In this document: positions 4,590 to 5,991 of the stretch, one piece after another
Layout of the letters: every line of letters starts with the position of its first letter
How positions within the stretch are numbered: position 1 is the stretch's first letter
NCBI GenBank assembly: GCA_003446295.1
Contig: DMBB01000204.1
Location: forward strand, 1 to 5,991
Length of the DNA: 5,991 nt
Reading direction: 5' to 3'
DNA from: Erysipelotrichaceae bacterium
GTDB taxonomy: Bacteria > Bacillota_I > Bacilli_A > Erysipelotrichales > Erysipelotrichaceae
Notes under the pieces: model-generated
What the model was told of the DNA's origin: nothing
What the model saw: the letters and a program-made list of their open reading frames with translations, nothing else
Database searches by the model: none
Program-made: the position numbers and the translations under genes

Positions 4590-5991
4590 TGTGCCCCCTC
4601 TCTCTTCAGAACCGAGCTGAATGTCTTGAAGAAGATCTTGATATCAAGCCACAGACTCTTGTGGTCAATATAATACATTTCCATTGCCTGACGCTCACCG
4701 GTTTCATATGTGGCATTGTTGCGCGCATATGCCTGCCAGTATCCGGTCAGACCGGGTTTTGCGCTTAAGAACTTTGCGATATCATCGCCGTAAACTTCTG
4801 TCTCTTTCTCAACAATGGGTCTCGGACCGACGATTGACAGATCGCCTTTCAGAATATTGAACAGCTGCGGAAGTTCATCCAGACTGGTTTTGCGGATGAA
4901 TTCGCCGATGCCCGTAATACGCGGGTCATCATCAATTTTGAATTCTGTTTTATATTGTTCCAGCTGTTCCGGAGTCAGCAGTTTTTTCAGATCACCCGCA
5001 TCCTTGCGCATCGAGCGGAATTTATAAATTGTGATCTTTCTGCCTTCCTTGCCGACACGGATATGTTTGTAAATCGGTGAGCCGCCGTCATTGGAGCTGA
5101 CCAGAATGGAAAGAATCAGCAGAACGGGTGAAAGAACAATAATACCGATGAATGACAGAACGAAATCGATGATCCGTTTGATGATCAGGTATACTCTTTC
5201 ACCGAATGTGACCGTGTGAACATACTTTGAATGATCATATTGCAGCGGAGCGGTTTCCTCTTTATATTCTTCGATCAGCTGAATCTGCTCATCAATGTTT
5301 CTCTGAAGCTGTCTTCTTGTGGATCTGCCAAGTACATACCGGAGCGCCATTTCAAAGAAAATAGCTGTATCCTTAAGGACTGTCCAGTTTTCGATATATT
5401 CTCTTTCTCTGAAGATGACATCCTCTTCCTCTTTTTCAAGGCTCCATCCGCCGACGATACCGGGCTTGATGCAGAGGTTTCTTCTTCTTGCCGGAGAATA
5501 CTGCAGGAATCTCTGCAGAACCGGTGCATGCGGTCCGGCGAAAGACATGTCACTGGAAAGCACATTCAGGATTTCAGGAAGTCCGTCAAGATGAGTGAAA
5601 AGCAGAAACTTCCCCCACCATGTGTATTTATGGGTATCTTCCGGTTTCACATCCATTTTCATGGTGCGGAAACGGTTCTGGTAGAAACGTCTTCCGTTTT
5701 TGCCCACTCTGACCCTTCTTAAGATGACAGGTCCGGTATCATTGAGCAGAAATGTCAATACATAGACCACCGCGAATAACGGAAGGCACAGCAGCGACAT
5801 CACGATATCCATGAACCGTTTTATGAACTGATAACGTCTCGGGATGGTAATGAACGGCAGATAGCTGATGACAGCTGAGCCGCATATTTCGTCCACAATC
5901 CTTTTTGATTCGGAAACAGAGTTGTATTCCTCGATACGGATACTGACTGTTTTTCCCTGCTCATTGAGCGCATTGATCAGATTTCTTGTTC
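4586..5991 (-). CDS. Tandem-domain sugar transferase (polyprenyl-phosphate phosphoglycosyl transferase), 5' end cut by the window edge
   Basis: Enzymes of this family move a sugar phosphate from a UDP-sugar to undecaprenyl phosphate, starting glycan assembly at the inner membrane face. Numbering is from the first full codon (5989); 467 residues are visible. Two PGT domains follow each other. Copy 1 (about 55-222) has a hydrophobic helix 62-82, NRFRTMK 105-111, HLDGLPE 133-139, GPHAP 152-156 and KPGIVGGW 175-182. Copy 2 (about 267-467) has helix 276-297 with the Ser-Pro break, YKFRSM 322-327, DDDPRITG 353-360, IRKTSLDELPQ 365-375 with the catalytic Asp371-Glu372, GPRP 388-391, KPGLTGYWQ 411-419 and YIDHKSLWLDIKI near 440-452. 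Copy 2 looks active. Copy 1 has lost several key residues. A charged helical linker joins them. The frame is open to the window edge and a GTG at 5896 has only a badly spaced AAGG, so the true start is outside. Donor sugar unknown. Confidence 0.93.
   Translation of the reverse strand, partial: TRNLINALNEQGKTVSIRIEEYNSVSESKRIVDEICGSAVISYLPFITIPRRYQFIKRFMDIVMSLLCLPLFAVVYVLTFLLNDTGPVILRRVRVGKNGRRFYQNRFRTMKMDVKPEDTHKYTWWGKFLLFTHLDGLPEILNVLSSDMSFAGPHAPVLQRFLQYSPARRRNLCIKPGIVGGWSLEKEEEDVIFREREYIENWTVLKDTAIFFEMALRYVLGRSTRRQLQRNIDEQIQLIEEYKEETAPLQYDHSKYVHTVTFGERVYLIIKRIIDFVLSFIGIIVLSPVLLILSILVSSNDGGSPIYKHIRVGKEGRKITIYKFRSMRKDAGDLKKLLTPEQLEQYKTEFKIDDDPRITGIGEFIRKTSLDELPQLFNILKGDLSIVGPRPIVEKETEVYGDDIAKFLSAKPGLTGYWQAYARNNATYETGERQAMEMYYIDHKSLWLDIKIFFKTFSSVLKREGAQ
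4589..5191 (-). other. Canonical C-terminal PGT catalytic domain
   Basis: A protein domain within the tandem sugar transferase. It begins at YLIIKRIIDFVLSF, has a hydrophobic helix with Ser287-Pro288 as in the re-entrant helix of PglC-type enzymes, and contains every expected motif through to the C-terminus. The catalytic pair Asp371-Glu372 is encoded at 4879-4874. About 200 residues is the normal size of a minimal PGT domain, so this copy could function alone. Confidence 0.88.
4590..4600 (-). promoter_or_regulatory. Strong ribosome-binding site inside the PGT gene end
   Basis: The coding strand reads GAGGGGG at 4600-4594, four bases before the ATG at 4589, and lies within the last codons of the PGT gene. 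It is the strongest Shine-Dalgarno match in the window. It may allow the DUF4422-like gene to be initiated efficiently in addition to coupling through the ATGA overlap. Confidence 0.6.
5324..5827 (-). other. Degenerate N-terminal PGT domain (pseudo-PGT copy)
   Basis: A protein domain within the tandem sugar transferase. It aligns along its length with the C-terminal copy: IKRFMD to IKRIID, RVGKNGRR to RVGKEGRK, NRFRTMK to YKFRSMR, LDGLPEILNVL to LDELPQLFNIL, DMSFAGPHA to DLSIVGPRP, KPGIVGGW to KPGLTGYW. The nucleophile-type Asp135 (5587-5585) remains, but the partner Glu is Gly136. IRKTS before it reads LLFTH, GPRP is GPHA, and the DDDPR stretch is gone. Family knowledge says the Asp-Glu pair and the neighbouring Arg residues are needed for catalysis, so this copy is probably inactive. 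Confidence 0.75.

Noticed and set aside
5275..5565. A 96-codon minus-strand frame within the PGT region that might indicate a frameshift
   Set aside because: The main frame is uninterrupted through this stretch and carries the paired PGT motifs, so the second frame is a shadow.
5231..5722. A 163-codon open frame on the plus strand inside the PGT gene
   Set aside because: It lies wholly antisense to strongly conserved PGT coding sequence, has no recognisable domain and is explained by the codon pattern of the opposite strand.
5894..5896. GTG as the start codon of the sugar transferase
   Set aside because: The frame is open upstream to the window edge, the upstream codons look like protein, and the only purine tract is three bases from the GTG. 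The gene is better treated as cut by the edge.

Overview
The window is a tightly packed, single-strand piece of a surface-polysaccharide (capsule or exopolysaccharide) biosynthesis locus. All six genes lie on the minus strand and read right to left. The low-to-moderate G+C, the purine-rich ribosome-binding sites and the gene types (LicD, a DUF4422-like protein, GT2 and GT4 glycosyltransferases, a UDP-GlcNAc 2-epimerase and a lipid-linked sugar transferase) suggest a Bacillota (Firmicutes) genome. A gut or oral Clostridia or Erysipelotrichia member is plausible, but that level is a guess. No RNA gene, mobile element, CRISPR array, promoter or terminator is visible. No stretch without a gene is longer than about 15 bases, except where a gene runs off an edge.

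Layout in transcription order, right edge to left edge: (1) a sugar-phosphate transferase (phosphoglycosyl transferase, PGT) that runs off the right edge and carries two successive PGT domains, the first with a degraded active site; (2) a DUF4422-type glycosyltransferase-like protein; (3) a family 2 (GT-A) glycosyltransferase; (4) a family 4-like (GT-B) glycosyltransferase; (5) a non-hydrolysing UDP-GlcNAc 2-epimerase (WecB/MnaA type); (6) a LicD-family phosphotransferase that runs off the left edge. Genes 1/2 and 4/5 overlap by ATGA; the other junctions are 10 to 15 bases. This implies one transcript with coupled translation.

Inferred pathway: the PGT places the first sugar phosphate on undecaprenyl phosphate at the inner face of the membrane. 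The DUF4422, GT2 and GT4 proteins add further sugars. The epimerase supplies UDP-ManNAc as a donor. LicD adds a phosphate-linked substituent such as phosphocholine or a similar group. Flippase, polymerase and chain-length genes are not in the window and presumably lie outside it.

The most unusual item is the tandem PGT. Its C-terminal copy has every expected catalytic motif. Its N-terminal copy is recognisably the same fold family but has lost the metal-binding Glu of the Asp-Glu pair, the Arg/Lys residues before it, the Arg of the GPRP motif and the Ser-Pro break of the membrane helix. This looks like a catalytic domain fused to a pseudo-PGT partner. The other five genes look like ordinary members of their families.
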